Assembly: GCA_043739385.1 (NCBI GenBank)
Contig: JAYUED010000141.1
Coordinates: forward strand, 1-35,350
DNA length: 35,350 nt
DNA from: Defluviibacillus sp043739385
GTDB taxonomy: Bacteria; Pseudomonadota; Gammaproteobacteria; Burkholderiales; Burkholderiaceae_C
Reading direction: 5' to 3'
Positions within the stretch are counted from its first letter, which is position 1, and each line of letters opens with the position of its first letter. Below the pieces are notes generated by a model. It was not told the origin of the DNA, did no database searches, and saw only the letters and a list, made by a program, of their open reading frames with translations. The position numbers and the translations under genes are program-made. Shown here in pieces: positions 7,821 through 16,783 of the stretch.

Positions 7821-8636
7821 TTGACCGATTTCACCACTCCCCTAACGCCCACCACGCGCATCGCTCTGGGCGTCAGCTACTCGGGCAGCGCCTACCAAGG
7901 CTGGCAAAGCCAGCTCTCAGGTTTGACGGTGCAAGACAAGCTTGAAGCCGCCCTCAAACGGTTCACCACGCACAAAGTCTCTACCTTGTGTGCAGGGCGT
8001 ACCGATGCGGGTGTTCATGCCCTGATGCAGGTGGTTCACTTTGATACTCCCCTGCAACGCGATATCAACTCCTGGGTCAGAGGCGTGAACCGCTATCTGC
8101 CCTCTGACATTGCTGTCCAGTGGGCGCGAGTTATGCCAACCGCTTTCCACTGTCGGGCCAGCGCGATTGCCCGACGCTATGTCTACTGCCTACTTGAGTC
8201 CCCTGTGCGCCCCAGCGTAGAAGCTGCCCGTGTAGGGTGGACATTTGGTTCGTTAGACCTCGCAGCCATGCAGCATGCCGCCAGCCATTTGTTGGGTGAA
8301 TACGATTTCACCTCGTTTCGCGCATCAAGCTGCCAAGCGCTGTCACCCGTCAAAACGATGATCCGCATCGCCATTTCCCAGCGTGGCCCTTATTGGCGCT
8401 TTGAGTTTGAAGCAAATGCCTTTTTGCACCACATGATTCGCAACCTGATGGGCAGCCTCCTGGTCGTGGGTCAAGGCAAAAAGCAACCAGACTGGATGCG
8501 GGAAGTGCGTGATGCCCGCGACCGTGATGCCGCAGCGCCCACGTTTTCGCCCGATGGGCTTTACTTTGCTGGGCCGGTCTACCCCGAGCACTGGGGACTG
8601 CCCACCCAAACAGCTGCGTATGATTGGTTGCCATGA
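7821..8636 (+). CDS. truA: tRNA pseudouridine(38-40) synthase
   Basis: Converts uridines 38-40 of the tRNA anticodon arm to pseudouridine. The 271-residue product has the family core GVSYSGSAYQGWQSQ, the catalytic aspartate Asp62 in AGRTDAGVHA, and the FHCRASAIARRYVY and HHMIRNLMGSLL segments. The start is uncertain: the frame opens only at 7806 after a stop, and the first usable codon is TTG 7821, with AAGG directly against it. The gene lies 5 bases after the fimV stop, so translation is probably coupled. Its TGA overlaps the trpF ATG (ATGA). The fimV-truA-trpF order is typical of Burkholderiales. Confidence 0.93.
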   Translation: MTDFTTPLTPTTRIALGVSYSGSAYQGWQSQLSGLTVQDKLEAALKRFTTHKVSTLCAGRTDAGVHALMQVVHFDTPLQRDINSWVRGVNRYLPSDIAVQWARVMPTAFHCRASAIARRYVYCLLESPVRPSVEAARVGWTFGSLDLAAMQHAASHLLGEYDFTSFRASSCQALSPVKTMIRIAISQRGPYWRFEFEANAFLHHMIRNLMGSLLVVGQGKKQPDWMREVRDARDRDAAAPTFSPDGLYFAGPVYPEHWGLPTQTAAYDWLP

Positions 8637-9358
8637 AAGTATTAGCTCCTCCACGGACCCGCATCAAAATTTGCGGACTCACGCGCGAACAAGACGTTGA
8701 CGCTGCCGTCGCCGCAGGTGTCGACGCTGTTGGTTTCGTGCTCTACCCCCCCAGCCCGCGCTACGTCACCCCCGAACGTGCTGCGGAGTTAGCCCGCAGA
8801 TTGCCGCCCTTCGTCACCCCTGTGCTCCTCTTTGTTAACGAGAGCACGCCTAATACGATAGCTGCACTCAGCCATTTGGCAAATGCGACAGCCCAGTTTC
8901 ATGGTGATGAATCACCTGAACAGTGTCTTGAGGCCACCCAAGGTGGCGCGCAACCTTACCTGCGGGCCGCGCGCATTCCATTGAGCCAAGGCGCAGTTCC
9001 GTTTGACTTGGTAAAATTCGCTCAGTCTTATTCAACAGCCCAAGCCATCCTGCTCGACGCGCACGTCGAAGGGTTCGGCGGCGGCGGAAAAACATTCAAT
9101 TGGTCACTGCTGCCAGCAAACGTCAATGCTCACCTCGTTTTAAGTGGTGGACTCACACCTGCAAACGTGGGCGATGGCCTCACGCAAGTACGGCGCTGCT
9201 GCGCGCCTGGCTTTACCCTGGCCGTTGATGTGAGTTCCGGGGTTGAGGTGGACACCGTTGGCGGGGGAACCCGTAAGGGCGTCAAAGACCCTGAAAAAAT
9301 ATTTCAGTTTGTCTCTGCTGTTCGTGCAGCTGACAAATTGATAGCAAACTTTCCTTAA
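8633..9358 (+). CDS. trpF: Phosphoribosylanthranilate isomerase
   Basis: Isomerises N-(5'-phosphoribosyl)anthranilate to the 1-deoxyribulose form, the third committed step of tryptophan synthesis. The 241-residue TIM-barrel protein has the catalytic cysteine in RIKICGLTR and the catalytic aspartate in LAVDVSSGVE. The phosphate-binding segment VLSGGLTPANV is also present. ATG 8633 overlaps the truA stop as ATGA and is preferred over an in-frame TTG at 8624. The length is slightly above the usual 205-230 residues because of a short N-terminal extension and a long C-terminal helix (VSAVRAADKLIANFP). trpB follows after 51 bases. Confidence 0.96.
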   Translation: MKVLAPPRTRIKICGLTREQDVDAAVAAGVDAVGFVLYPPSPRYVTPERAAELARRLPPFVTPVLLFVNESTPNTIAALSHLANATAQFHGDESPEQCLEATQGGAQPYLRAARIPLSQGAVPFDLVKFAQSYSTAQAILLDAHVEGFGGGGKTFNWSLLPANVNAHLVLSGGLTPANVGDGLTQVRRCCAPGFTLAVDVSSGVEVDTVGGGTRKGVKDPEKIFQFVSAVRAADKLIANFP

Positions 9359-9409
9359 TTTATTGGCGGCAGTGGCACTTTAGGCCCTGTCCGTTAGACA
9401 GAGCACACC

Positions 9410-10702
9410 ATGTACCAACAACCTGACCACAAAGGCCATTTCGGCATTTACGGCGGCAGTTTCGTCAGCGAAACGCTAACCCACGCCATCAACGAGCTGC
9501 GTACGGCTTATGCAAAATACCAAAACGATCCCGAGTTTTTAGCTGAATTCCATTCAGAACTCAAACACTTCGTAGGCCGCCCCTCCCCCATTTACCATGC
9601 AGCCCGCATGAGCCGTGAACAGGGCGGCGCGCAGATTTACCTCAAGCGCGAAGACCTGAACCACACCGGCGCGCACAAGATCAACAACACCATTGGCCAG
9701 GCCATGCTCGCTAAACGCTTGGGTAAACCCCGCGTGATTGCAGAAACTGGCGCAGGCCAGCACGGTGTCGCTACCGCCACCATCTGTGCCCGCTACGGCT
9801 TGGAATGCGTGGTCTACATGGGAAGCGAAGACGTGAAGCGCCAAAGCCCCAACGTCTACCGCATGAAGCTGCTCGGCGCCACTGTCATTCCTGTCGAGAG
9901 CGGTAGCAAAACCCTAAAAGACGCGCTTAACGAAGCCATGCGTGACTGGGTTGCCAACGTGGACAACACCTTCTACATCATTGGCACCGTGGCGGGCCCT
10001 CATCCTTATCCCATGATGGTGCGTGACTTCCAAAGTGTCATTGGTAACGAATGCCTGACCCAGATGCCCGAATTCCTCGGCCATGACGGTAATTTAGGCC
10101 GACAGCCCGATGCCGTGGTGGCCTGCGTAGGTGGGGGCAGCAATGCCATGGGTATTTTTTACCCTTATATCTCCCACGAAAATACCCGTTTGATTGGCGT
10201 GGAAGCCGCCGGCGAAGGCATGGACAGTGGCAAACATTCGGCCTCGCTGCAACGCGGCACGCCCGGCGTGCTTCACGGCAACCGCACCTACTTGCTGCAA
10301 GACGACAACGGCCAAGTCACCGAGACCCACAGCATCAGCGCGGGTCTGGACTATCCAGGTGTCGGCCCTGAGCACGCCTATTTGAAGGACATTGGCCGCG
10401 CAGAATACGTCGGCATCACCGATGCTGAGGCGTTGGAAGCCTTCCACTACCTGTGCCGTGCCGAAGGCATCATTCCCGCCCTGGAATCCAGCCACGCTGT
10501 CGCCTACGCCATGAAACTCGCTAAAACGATGCGCACCGACCAGTCAATTTTGGTCAATCTCTCCGGCAGGGGAGACAAAGACATCGGCACCGTAGCGGAC
10601 CTCAGTAACGCCGATTTTTACTGCCGCCCCAGCTGCAAAGGCCAGTCCGTCAAAGGCTCTGAGCAGACTGTCAAAATGATTCAAACAGGAGACCGGTCAT
10701 GA
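9410..10702 (+). CDS. trpB: Tryptophan synthase, beta subunit
   Basis: PLP enzyme that condenses indole, channelled from TrpA, with L-serine to give tryptophan. The 430-residue product has the PLP lysine Lys90 in HTGAHKINN, the ammonium/substrate loop ETGAGQHG, and the phosphate-binding GGGSNAMG segment. The COMM-domain helices lie between. The C-terminal tail (SCKGQSVKGSEQTVKMIQTG) runs past the usual family end by about 20-25 residues. The stop overlaps the trpA start as ATGA, which predicts coupled, equimolar synthesis of the alpha2-beta2 complex. Confidence 0.98.
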   Translation: MYQQPDHKGHFGIYGGSFVSETLTHAINELRTAYAKYQNDPEFLAEFHSELKHFVGRPSPIYHAARMSREQGGAQIYLKREDLNHTGAHKINNTIGQAMLAKRLGKPRVIAETGAGQHGVATATICARYGLECVVYMGSEDVKRQSPNVYRMKLLGATVIPVESGSKTLKDALNEAMRDWVANVDNTFYIIGTVAGPHPYPMMVRDFQSVIGNECLTQMPEFLGHDGNLGRQPDAVVACVGGGSNAMGIFYPYISHENTRLIGVEAAGEGMDSGKHSASLQRGTPGVLHGNRTYLLQDDNGQVTETHSISAGLDYPGVGPEHAYLKDIGRAEYVGITDAEALEAFHYLCRAEGIIPALESSHAVAYAMKLAKTMRTDQSILVNLSGRGDKDIGTVADLSNADFYCRPSCKGQSVKGSEQTVKMIQTGDRS

Positions 10703-11508
10703 GCCGCATTGCCGCCACCTTCGCGGCCCTTAAGGCGCAAGACCGTACCGCCCTGATTCCCTACGTCACAGCAGGCTTTCCCTTTGCCAACATCACACCC
10801 GATCTGATGCACGGCATGGTCCTGGCTGGAGCCGATGTGATTGAGCTGGGCATACCTTTCTCAGACCCTATGGCCGACGGCCTGGTGATTCAAAAAGCAG
10901 GCGACCGCGCCCTGGCGCTTGGCATTGGCATGACCCAGGTACTGGACATGGTGCGCAACTTTCGCACCAAGAACAACAACACCCCGGTGGTACTGATGGG
11001 CTACGCCAACCCGGTGGAGCGCTACGACCAAAAGCACGGTGCAGCTCGCTTTGTGACCGACGCCGCTGCTGCGGGCGTAGATGGCATGCTGGTGGTGGAC
11101 TATCCACCCGAAGAATGCGAAGAATTCGCAGCCTCGCTCAAACAGCATGGCCTGGATTTGATCTTTTTACTCGCCCCCACCAGCACCGATGAACGCATGG
11201 GCCAAGTAGCTGCGTTGGCCAGTGGCTACGTCTACTACGTCTCGCTTAAAGGAGTGACTGGCGCAGGCAATCTGGATACCAATGCCGTTGAGCTGATGTT
11301 GCCCCGCATTCGCCAGCATGTCAGCATACCGGTAGGTGTAGGCTTTGGCATACGCGATGCTGCCACCGCGAAAGCCGTCGGTAAGGTTGCTGATGCAGTG
11401 GTTATTGGCAGCAAAATCATCCAGCTGATAGAAGACCAACCGCATGAAAAAGTGGTGCCCGTTGCCATCAATTTCTTGCGGGAAATCCGCGCAGCACTGG
11501 ATACCTGA
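10699..11508 (+). CDS. trpA: Tryptophan synthase, alpha subunit
   Basis: Cleaves indole-3-glycerol phosphate to indole and glyceraldehyde 3-phosphate; works as alpha2-beta2 with TrpB. The 269-residue TIM barrel has the catalytic glutamate in VIELGIPFSDPMADG, the catalytic aspartate in MLVVDYPPEE, and the phosphate-binding GVGFGIRD segment. The ATG overlaps the trpB stop. accD follows 50 bases downstream, and the trpFBA-accD arrangement is standard in Burkholderiales. Confidence 0.98.
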   Translation: MSRIAATFAALKAQDRTALIPYVTAGFPFANITPDLMHGMVLAGADVIELGIPFSDPMADGLVIQKAGDRALALGIGMTQVLDMVRNFRTKNNNTPVVLMGYANPVERYDQKHGAARFVTDAAAAGVDGMLVVDYPPEECEEFAASLKQHGLDLIFLLAPTSTDERMGQVAALASGYVYYVSLKGVTGAGNLDTNAVELMLPRIRQHVSIPVGVGFGIRDAATAKAVGKVADAVVIGSKIIQLIEDQPHEKVVPVAINFLREIRAALDT

Positions 11509-11558
11509 ACGCGACGCATAATCGCCTCAACGTCACCACCCCCCTTCAGGAGCTCTGC

Positions 11559-12431
11559 ATGAGTTGGCTAGAAAAACTGCTTCCCCCGAAAATTCAACAA
11601 ACTGACCCGTCAGAGCGCCGCACCATACCTGAAGGCCTGTGGATCAAATGCCCTAGCTGTGACACTGTGCTCTACAAAGCCGACTTGGAGCACAACCAAA
11701 ACGTATGCCCCTCGTGCAGCCACCACCTGCGCATCAGTGCCAGGGCACGGCTGAACGCTTTTCTGGACAGCGAAGGCCGCTATGAAATTGGCCAAGAAGT
11801 GGTGCCCGTGGATGCGCTCAAGTTTAAAGACAGCCGCAAATACCCTGAGCGTATTAAAGAAGCCATGGACAACACCGGTGAAACCGATGCGCTCGTCGTC
11901 ATTGGCGGTGCGGTACACAGCATTGCCGTGGTCGCAGTGTGCTTTGAGTTCGATTTCATGGCGGGCAGCATGGGCTCTGTAGTGGGTGAGCGCTTTGTGC
12001 GAGGAGTCGAGGCAGCCATCGAACAAAAAGTGCCCTTCATCAGCTTCACAGCCACCGGCGGGGCACGCATGCAAGAGGGTTTACTGAGCCTGATGCAAAT
12101 GGCCAAAACCAATGCCGCTTTAACGCGTTTGGCAAAAAAAGGGCTACCTTATATCAGCGTGCTGACCGATCCCACTACAGGTGGCGTAAGCGCCAGTTTT
12201 GCGTTCATTGGCGATGTCGTGATTGCCGAGCCCAAAGCGCTGATTGGCTTCGCAGGCCCCCGCGTGATCGAATCCACGGTACGCGTCACTTTGCCAGAAG
12301 GCTTTCAGCGGTCTGAGTTTTTGCTGCAAAAAGGCGCGGTGGACATGATTTGTGACCGTCGAGAGTTGCGTAAAACCATAGCCAACATCTTGGCTATGCT
12401 GCAGCGCCAACCTGCAGACGCGGTAGCTTGA
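11559..12431 (+). CDS. accD: Acetyl-CoA carboxylase, carboxyltransferase beta subunit
   Basis: Beta half of the carboxyltransferase that moves CO2 from carboxybiotin to acetyl-CoA, giving malonyl-CoA for fatty acid synthesis; partner of AccA, which is not in this window. The 290-residue product has an N-terminal zinc ribbon with Cys31, Cys34, Cys50 and Cys53, followed by the crotonase-fold domain with FTATGGARMQEG and TDPTTGGVSASFA. A clear AGGAG (11548-11552) stands 6 bases before the ATG. The gene is convergent with the YggT gene. The folC gene that I would expect next in related genomes is absent. Confidence 0.97.
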   Translation: MSWLEKLLPPKIQQTDPSERRTIPEGLWIKCPSCDTVLYKADLEHNQNVCPSCSHHLRISARARLNAFLDSEGRYEIGQEVVPVDALKFKDSRKYPERIKEAMDNTGETDALVVIGGAVHSIAVVAVCFEFDFMAGSMGSVVGERFVRGVEAAIEQKVPFISFTATGGARMQEGLLSLMQMAKTNAALTRLAKKGLPYISVLTDPTTGGVSASFAFIGDVVIAEPKALIGFAGPRVIESTVRVTLPEGFQRSEFLLQKGAVDMICDRRELRKTIANILAMLQRQPADAVA

Positions 12432-12476
12432 GCTAAACCGATGCAAGCCGTAGCCTAATGCCGCATTAATGCTGTG

Positions 12477-13037
12477 TTACTGCAACAGTGCGGCTTGCAG
12501 CGTGCCCAGCACCATACCGGCTATCTGGAGCAACACCAACAGCACCAGCGGCGATAAATCAATGCCCCCAACCAGAGGCACAATACGGCGCACGGGCTGC
12601 AAGAGCGGCTGGCACAGGCGCTCGAGCGTAGAGTACAACGGCGAGCGGGTCTGAACCCAGGACAACACAGCGTAGGCTATCAGCAAGCCTGTCATGCCCG
12701 AAACAGCCAAGCGCGCCATCCCAAACAGCGCCAGCACGGGTACCACTGTCAGCGCACCTTCTATGCCTCCACCCATGCCGGCAACGAACCACAACAGCAC
12801 AAACTGCAGCAGCTCAACCACAAAAGCCGCAAGCAGGCTTGCCACGTCCCAGCCCGCACGAACCGGCAACAGGCGACGCAGCGGCAACACAATCCAGTTA
12901 CTGACCGCCAGCACAAACTGTCCGAGCGGATTACCAAACGGTGCACGCAGCCACTGCATGTAAAGCCGAAGCAGGCAAGCCCCACCCACCAAACCGGCAA
13001 GAACGTCTAGCACCAAAGAGAAAATGGAATACAGCAT
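12477..13037 (-). CDS. YggT-family integral membrane protein
   Basis: A 186-residue, strongly hydrophobic protein with two YggT-like halves. The first (about residues 1-85) contains LLRLYMQWLRAPFGNPLGQFVLAVSNWIVLPLRRLLP in outline. The second (about 95-186) contains the echo YAVLSWVQTRSPLYSTLERLCQPLLQPVRRIVP. About four to six membrane spans are likely. YggT/YlmG proteins are linked to cell division, osmotic tolerance or cofactor maturation in different lineages, and the exact role here is unknown. It converges on accD (45-base gap) and diverges from the LON-domain gene, sharing an 83-base promoter region in which I found no convincing boxes. Confidence 0.9.
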   Translation of the reverse strand: MLYSIFSLVLDVLAGLVGGACLLRLYMQWLRAPFGNPLGQFVLAVSNWIVLPLRRLLPVRAGWDVASLLAAFVVELLQFVLLWFVAGMGGGIEGALTVVPVLALFGMARLAVSGMTGLLIAYAVLSWVQTRSPLYSTLERLCQPLLQPVRRIVPLVGGIDLSPLVLLVLLQIAGMVLGTLQAALLQ

Positions 13038-13120
13038 GAGCGGCCCAAAACATAACGTGGGATGATAGTTGCAAATCTTCAGGCCCCGTGTTCCGCGACT
13101 TTTTCAATAACTCTTCAGCC

Positions 13121-13711
13121 ATGTCTACGACCGCCACAACCTTGCCTCTGTTCCCGCTGCAAACTGTCTTGTTTCCAGGTGGGCAGTTGTCACTGCAGAT
13201 TTTTGAAGTTCGCTACCTGCACATGGTGCGTGCCTGCCACCAAGCGGGTACGCCCTTTGGCGTGGTGTGCCTGACTTCAGGCAGTGAAATACAAAAAGCG
13301 GGCAGCGCTACAGAGCAACTGCACACCGTAGGTACGCTGGCACGCATTGACCACTTGGAGACCGTGCAAGCTAGTTTGCTGCGCATTCAGTGCAGTGGCA
13401 CCCAGCGTTTTCGCAGCACGAAAGCGCACCGGCAGCCCAACGGCCTGTGGATCGCTGAAGTTCAACTTCTGCCGGACGATCTACCCACCCAGCTGCCAGA
13501 AGACTTACAGGCGTGTGCAGAAAGCTTGGCCGAATTTATCGAGCCTCCGCAGGGCGACCTAGACTTGACGCTGGCAGATTGCGGTTGGGTGGCTAACCGC
13601 TGGTGCGAGCTGCTACCCCTGGCTCCGCATATCAAACAGCAGCTGATGGCGCTTGACAATCCGCTATTGCGCTTAGAACTGGTGAACGATTTTTTAAACA
13701 CCTCGAACTGA
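13121..13711 (+). CDS. LON substrate-binding-domain protein (stand-alone)
   Basis: A 196-residue protein consisting of the N-terminal substrate-recognition domain of Lon protease without AAA+ or protease domains. The start LPLFPLQTVLFPGGQLSLQIFEVRYLHM in outline is characteristic of the LON domain (PF02190 type), and GTLARIDHLE and LLRIQCSGTQRF fit the rest. Stand-alone LON-domain proteins are common in proteobacteria, but their function is not established. ATG 13121 is preferred over a GTG at 13088 because the family begins just before the LFPL motif. It converges on the glycan locus with only 27 bases between stops. Confidence 0.88.
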   Translation: MSTTATTLPLFPLQTVLFPGGQLSLQIFEVRYLHMVRACHQAGTPFGVVCLTSGSEIQKAGSATEQLHTVGTLARIDHLETVQASLLRIQCSGTQRFRSTKAHRQPNGLWIAEVQLLPDDLPTQLPEDLQACAESLAEFIEPPQGDLDLTLADCGWVANRWCELLPLAPHIKQQLMALDNPLLRLELVNDFLNTSN

Positions 13712-13738
13712 GCATCAACGTCTACGTCAGCATCAATA

Positions 13739-15604
13739 TCAGCGAACGGAAGGCTGATATTCCGGCACATACGTCTGCAGCCAGGGGCGCAGCAACTCAG
13801 GCGCAGGCGATGGCCCGCAGACACTGACCCAATCTACCACGGCCTCTACCGCCAAACCACCCGGCCCTAACACCTTGGCCACCCGCAGCTTAGGGTGCGG
13901 TGTAGGCAGTGTGGTTTCGTCATCGGCAAGCAGCTCTTCAAACAGCTTTTCACCCGGACGCAGGCCGCTGAAGCGAATAGGCACCTCGTGCTCGGTTTTG
14001 CCCGAGAGACGAATCAACAGCCGTGCCAAATCCACAATTTTCACCGGCTCGCCCATGTCGAGTACAAAAATTTGCCCTGACTGCCCCATCAATCCCGCTT
14101 GTAGCACCAGCTGCGCGGCCTCCGGTATGGTCATGAAGTAGCGCACGATGTCTGGGTGCGTCACCGTCACCGGGCCACCTCGTGCGATTTGCGCGGTGAA
14201 CAGCGGAACGACTGAGCCGCTGGAGCCCAGCACATTACCAAAGCGCACAGAAACAAACTGTGTCCTCTTAGGATGCGTCTGATATTGCACCGCATATTCT
14301 TGCGCTACCGACTGCACCACCAACTCCGCCATGCGCTTGGTCGCGCCCATCACGTTGGTGGGGTTGACCGCTTTATCGGTAGAAATCAGCACAAAGCGCT
14401 GCGCACCGCAGGCCCCCGCCGCACGGGCCACGTTCAGCGTGCCAAGGATGTTAGTGCGTACCGCCTCAATCTCGTTCAGTGCTTCCATCAGTGGTACATG
14501 CTTGTAGGCAGCAGCGTGGAACACCACAGCGGGCTTGTGCGCCTGCGTTATGGACAAAACACGATCGGCCTCGCGCACATTGGCGGTGTAGTGCAAGCAG
14601 TCAAGCTGCGGGTAGTTTTCTTGCAGCTCTTGTGCCAACTGGTAAATAGCGAACTCGGACACATCCACGCACACCAGTTGGCGCGCGCCCAAGCGCGCAA
14701 TCTGACGGCACAGCTCAGACCCAATCGACCCGCCCGCGCCTGTAACCAGCACTGTTTGGCCCGCAAACAAGTCGGACAGCCCTTTCACGTCCAACTGCAC
14801 CGCCTCACGACCCAGCAAGTCTTCCAGTTCAATTTTGCGTGGACCGACGGCTTGTTCGTGCAGCCACTGGTCAGGCCTAGGCATAGTCAGTAAGGTAAGG
14901 CTGCCACCTGCATTCACCTCAGATTGCAGCAGCAGCGCCCGCCGCTCAGGCGAACCCGGTGGACTGGCCACCAAGGCCGTGCCAGCGCCAACTGTATGGG
15001 CAATAGCAGCTATAGATTGAACTGCGCCCAGAACAGGCACCCGTTGTAGCGATAAGCCCACCTCCGCCGCCAGTGGCGACACAATCCCCACCGGATGCCA
15101 TTGCTGCGAGCCCTTCAGAGCCCGCAGCGCATCGGCGGCGTCTTGTAGCGTCCCCACAATCAACAGCGGCTTGGCCCCTGGCACGCTCGCTGTGCGCTCC
15201 ACCAGTGTGCGCCAACTGGCCCGCACTGCGCCCAACAGCACCAGCGCCAACAGCGGCTGCAGCAATAGCACTGAACGGGGGAAATTGGGGTAACGCAACA
15301 TCAGTACCGCAGCAGCGGACAACACTGCACTAAGCAGCACCCCCAAGCCGAGTTGGCGTAACTCGGGCAAACCGATATAGCGCCAGACTTGGCGGTAAAC
15401 GCGGGCGATACTGAGGCCAAACACATACGACAGAAGCACCCAAAGGCCGCTGTGCAGGGCCAAATCGACAAACTCGGGCGGCACATCCAGGTTGAAGCGC
15501 AGCCAAAAGGCCAAGCACCAGGCGACCAGTACCAAGAGCACATCGAGCACCAGCAAAGAGAAGGCTTCTCTACGCACCGCCAACTCCAGCGTGCTTGACG
15601 GCAT
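13739..15604 (-). CDS. FlaA1/CapD-type UDP-sugar 4,6-dehydratase, membrane form
   Basis: Large 621-residue protein of the WbpM/PglF/EpsC/CapD group, which dehydrates UDP-GlcNAc at C4/C6 to the 4-keto-6-deoxy sugar. The N-terminus has about four membrane spans (residues 12-125), followed by a Rossmann-like linker. The SDR domain starts at TGAGGSIG (288-295), the NAD-binding loop. The active-site stretch STDKAVNPTNVMGATK has Met419 where classical SDRs have Tyr, with Lys423, as is normal for this subgroup. The C-terminal FSGLRPGEKLFEELL segment is also typical. It is the last gene of the glycan locus, and its ATG lies 35 bases inside the preceding aminotransferase. The exact stereochemistry (C5 retaining or inverting) cannot be read from the sequence. 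Confidence 0.93.
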   Translation of the reverse strand: MPSSTLELAVRREAFSLLVLDVLLVLVAWCLAFWLRFNLDVPPEFVDLALHSGLWVLLSYVFGLSIARVYRQVWRYIGLPELRQLGLGVLLSAVLSAAAVLMLRYPNFPRSVLLLQPLLALVLLGAVRASWRTLVERTASVPGAKPLLIVGTLQDAADALRALKGSQQWHPVGIVSPLAAEVGLSLQRVPVLGAVQSIAAIAHTVGAGTALVASPPGSPERRALLLQSEVNAGGSLTLLTMPRPDQWLHEQAVGPRKIELEDLLGREAVQLDVKGLSDLFAGQTVLVTGAGGSIGSELCRQIARLGARQLVCVDVSEFAIYQLAQELQENYPQLDCLHYTANVREADRVLSITQAHKPAVVFHAAAYKHVPLMEALNEIEAVRTNILGTLNVARAAGACGAQRFVLISTDKAVNPTNVMGATKRMAELVVQSVAQEYAVQYQTHPKRTQFVSVRFGNVLGSSGSVVPLFTAQIARGGPVTVTHPDIVRYFMTIPEAAQLVLQAGLMGQSGQIFVLDMGEPVKIVDLARLLIRLSGKTEHEVPIRFSGLRPGEKLFEELLADDETTLPTPHPKLRVAKVLGPGGLAVEAVVDWVSVCGPSPAPELLRPWLQTYVPEYQPSVR

Positions 15605-16781
15605 TCCGTAAATGCGCGATGACGCGGTTTTGCTGAGTCTCGGTCAAATTAGAGCCTGAAGGCAGGCATATACCGTAAGCGAACAAGCTTGCGGACACGT
15701 CGCCACCGGGCGTTCCAGGTGCGTGGCTGAAGTACGGCGCACCAGCGAACAGGGCTTGCATCTGCATCGGCTTCCAAACTGGGCGAGCTTCGATGGCATG
15801 GAGCTCCAAGGCCTGCATGATGCGTTCACACTGCAAGGTCGCATTTGGCACATCCAAAGTGAAACAAGTTAACCAGCGTGTCGAATAAAACCCGTCGGGC
15901 TGAGGCATCCATTGCACTTGGGGCAGGTCGGCCAGCGCGACGCGGTAACGCTCGAACACCGCACGACGCTGTTCAACACGCTGTGTGAGAACCTGGAGCT
16001 GCCCCCGGCCAATGCCAGCCAGCACGTTGCTCAGCCGGTAGTTGAAACCCATCTCAGCATGCTCGTAATGCCGTGCTGTTTCACGGGCTTGCGTAGACAG
16101 CTTACGGGCACGGGCGACCAAGTCCGCATCGTCCGCCACCAGCATCCCACCGCCCGAGGTGGTGATGATTTTGTTGCCATTAAACGAGTACACACCTATG
16201 CGTCCGAAAGATCCACTGCTTCTATTTTTATAGCGCGCGCCTAATGATTCTGCGGCATCTTCCAGTACAGGCACGCCATAGCGCTCGCAAATCGGCAGCA
16301 AAGCATCCATGTCTGCACTTTGGCCGTAGAGATTAACAACGACCACGCAGCGCGGCATCCGGCCCTCACGTCTTGCCCACTCAAAGGCACGCTCCAAGGC
16401 GGCGGGGGACATGTTCCAGGTTTGCGGCTCGGCATCAATGAACACGGGCCGCGCACCGCAGTAGAGGATGGGGTTGCAGCTGCCCACAAACGTCAGCCCG
16501 GAACAAAACACGGTGTCATCAGGCTTTACCCCCAGCAGCAGCAGCGCCAAATGAAGCGCCGCCGTGCCAGAACTGAGCGCTGCAGCATGACCCATGCCAA
16601 CGTGGGCAGCCAGTTCACGCTCGAAGGCATCGACATGGGGGCCTAACGGGGCAATCCAGTTGGTGGTGAAGGCTTCGGTGACAAAGGCGGCTTCAGCCTC
16701 ACCCATGTGGGGCGAAGACAGCCAGATACGCTCAGGTTGGCGCTCAGGTGGTTGAGAAGTTAAGGACATAGCGGCTGTCAT
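15570..16781 (-). CDS. DegT/DnrJ/EryC1 aminotransferase, EpsN/PglE-like
   Basis: PLP-dependent sugar aminotransferase of 403 residues. The start IWLSSPHMGEAEAAFVTEAF and TNWIAPLGPHVDAFE resemble EpsN/PglE enzymes, which aminate C4 of UDP-4-keto-6-deoxy-GlcNAc. PLP-site features are SSGTAALHLAL, EDAAESLGARY and the Schiff-base lysine in SFNGNKIITTSGGG. It starts 3 bases after the NeuC-like gene and overlaps the dehydratase that would supply its substrate. The predicted product is a UDP-4-amino-4,6-dideoxy-N-acetyl-hexosamine, the precursor of bacillosamine and legionaminic acid. A second in-frame ATG at 16769 is also possible. Confidence 0.9.
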   Translation of the reverse strand: MTAAMSLTSQPPERQPERIWLSSPHMGEAEAAFVTEAFTTNWIAPLGPHVDAFERELAAHVGMGHAAALSSGTAALHLALLLLGVKPDDTVFCSGLTFVGSCNPILYCGARPVFIDAEPQTWNMSPAALERAFEWARREGRMPRCVVVVNLYGQSADMDALLPICERYGVPVLEDAAESLGARYKNRSSGSFGRIGVYSFNGNKIITTSGGGMLVADDADLVARARKLSTQARETARHYEHAEMGFNYRLSNVLAGIGRGQLQVLTQRVEQRRAVFERYRVALADLPQVQWMPQPDGFYSTRWLTCFTLDVPNATLQCERIMQALELHAIEARPVWKPMQMQALFAGAPYFSHAPGTPGGDVSASLFAYGICLPSGSNLTETQQNRVIAHLRNAVKHAGVGGA

Positions 16782-16783
16782 GG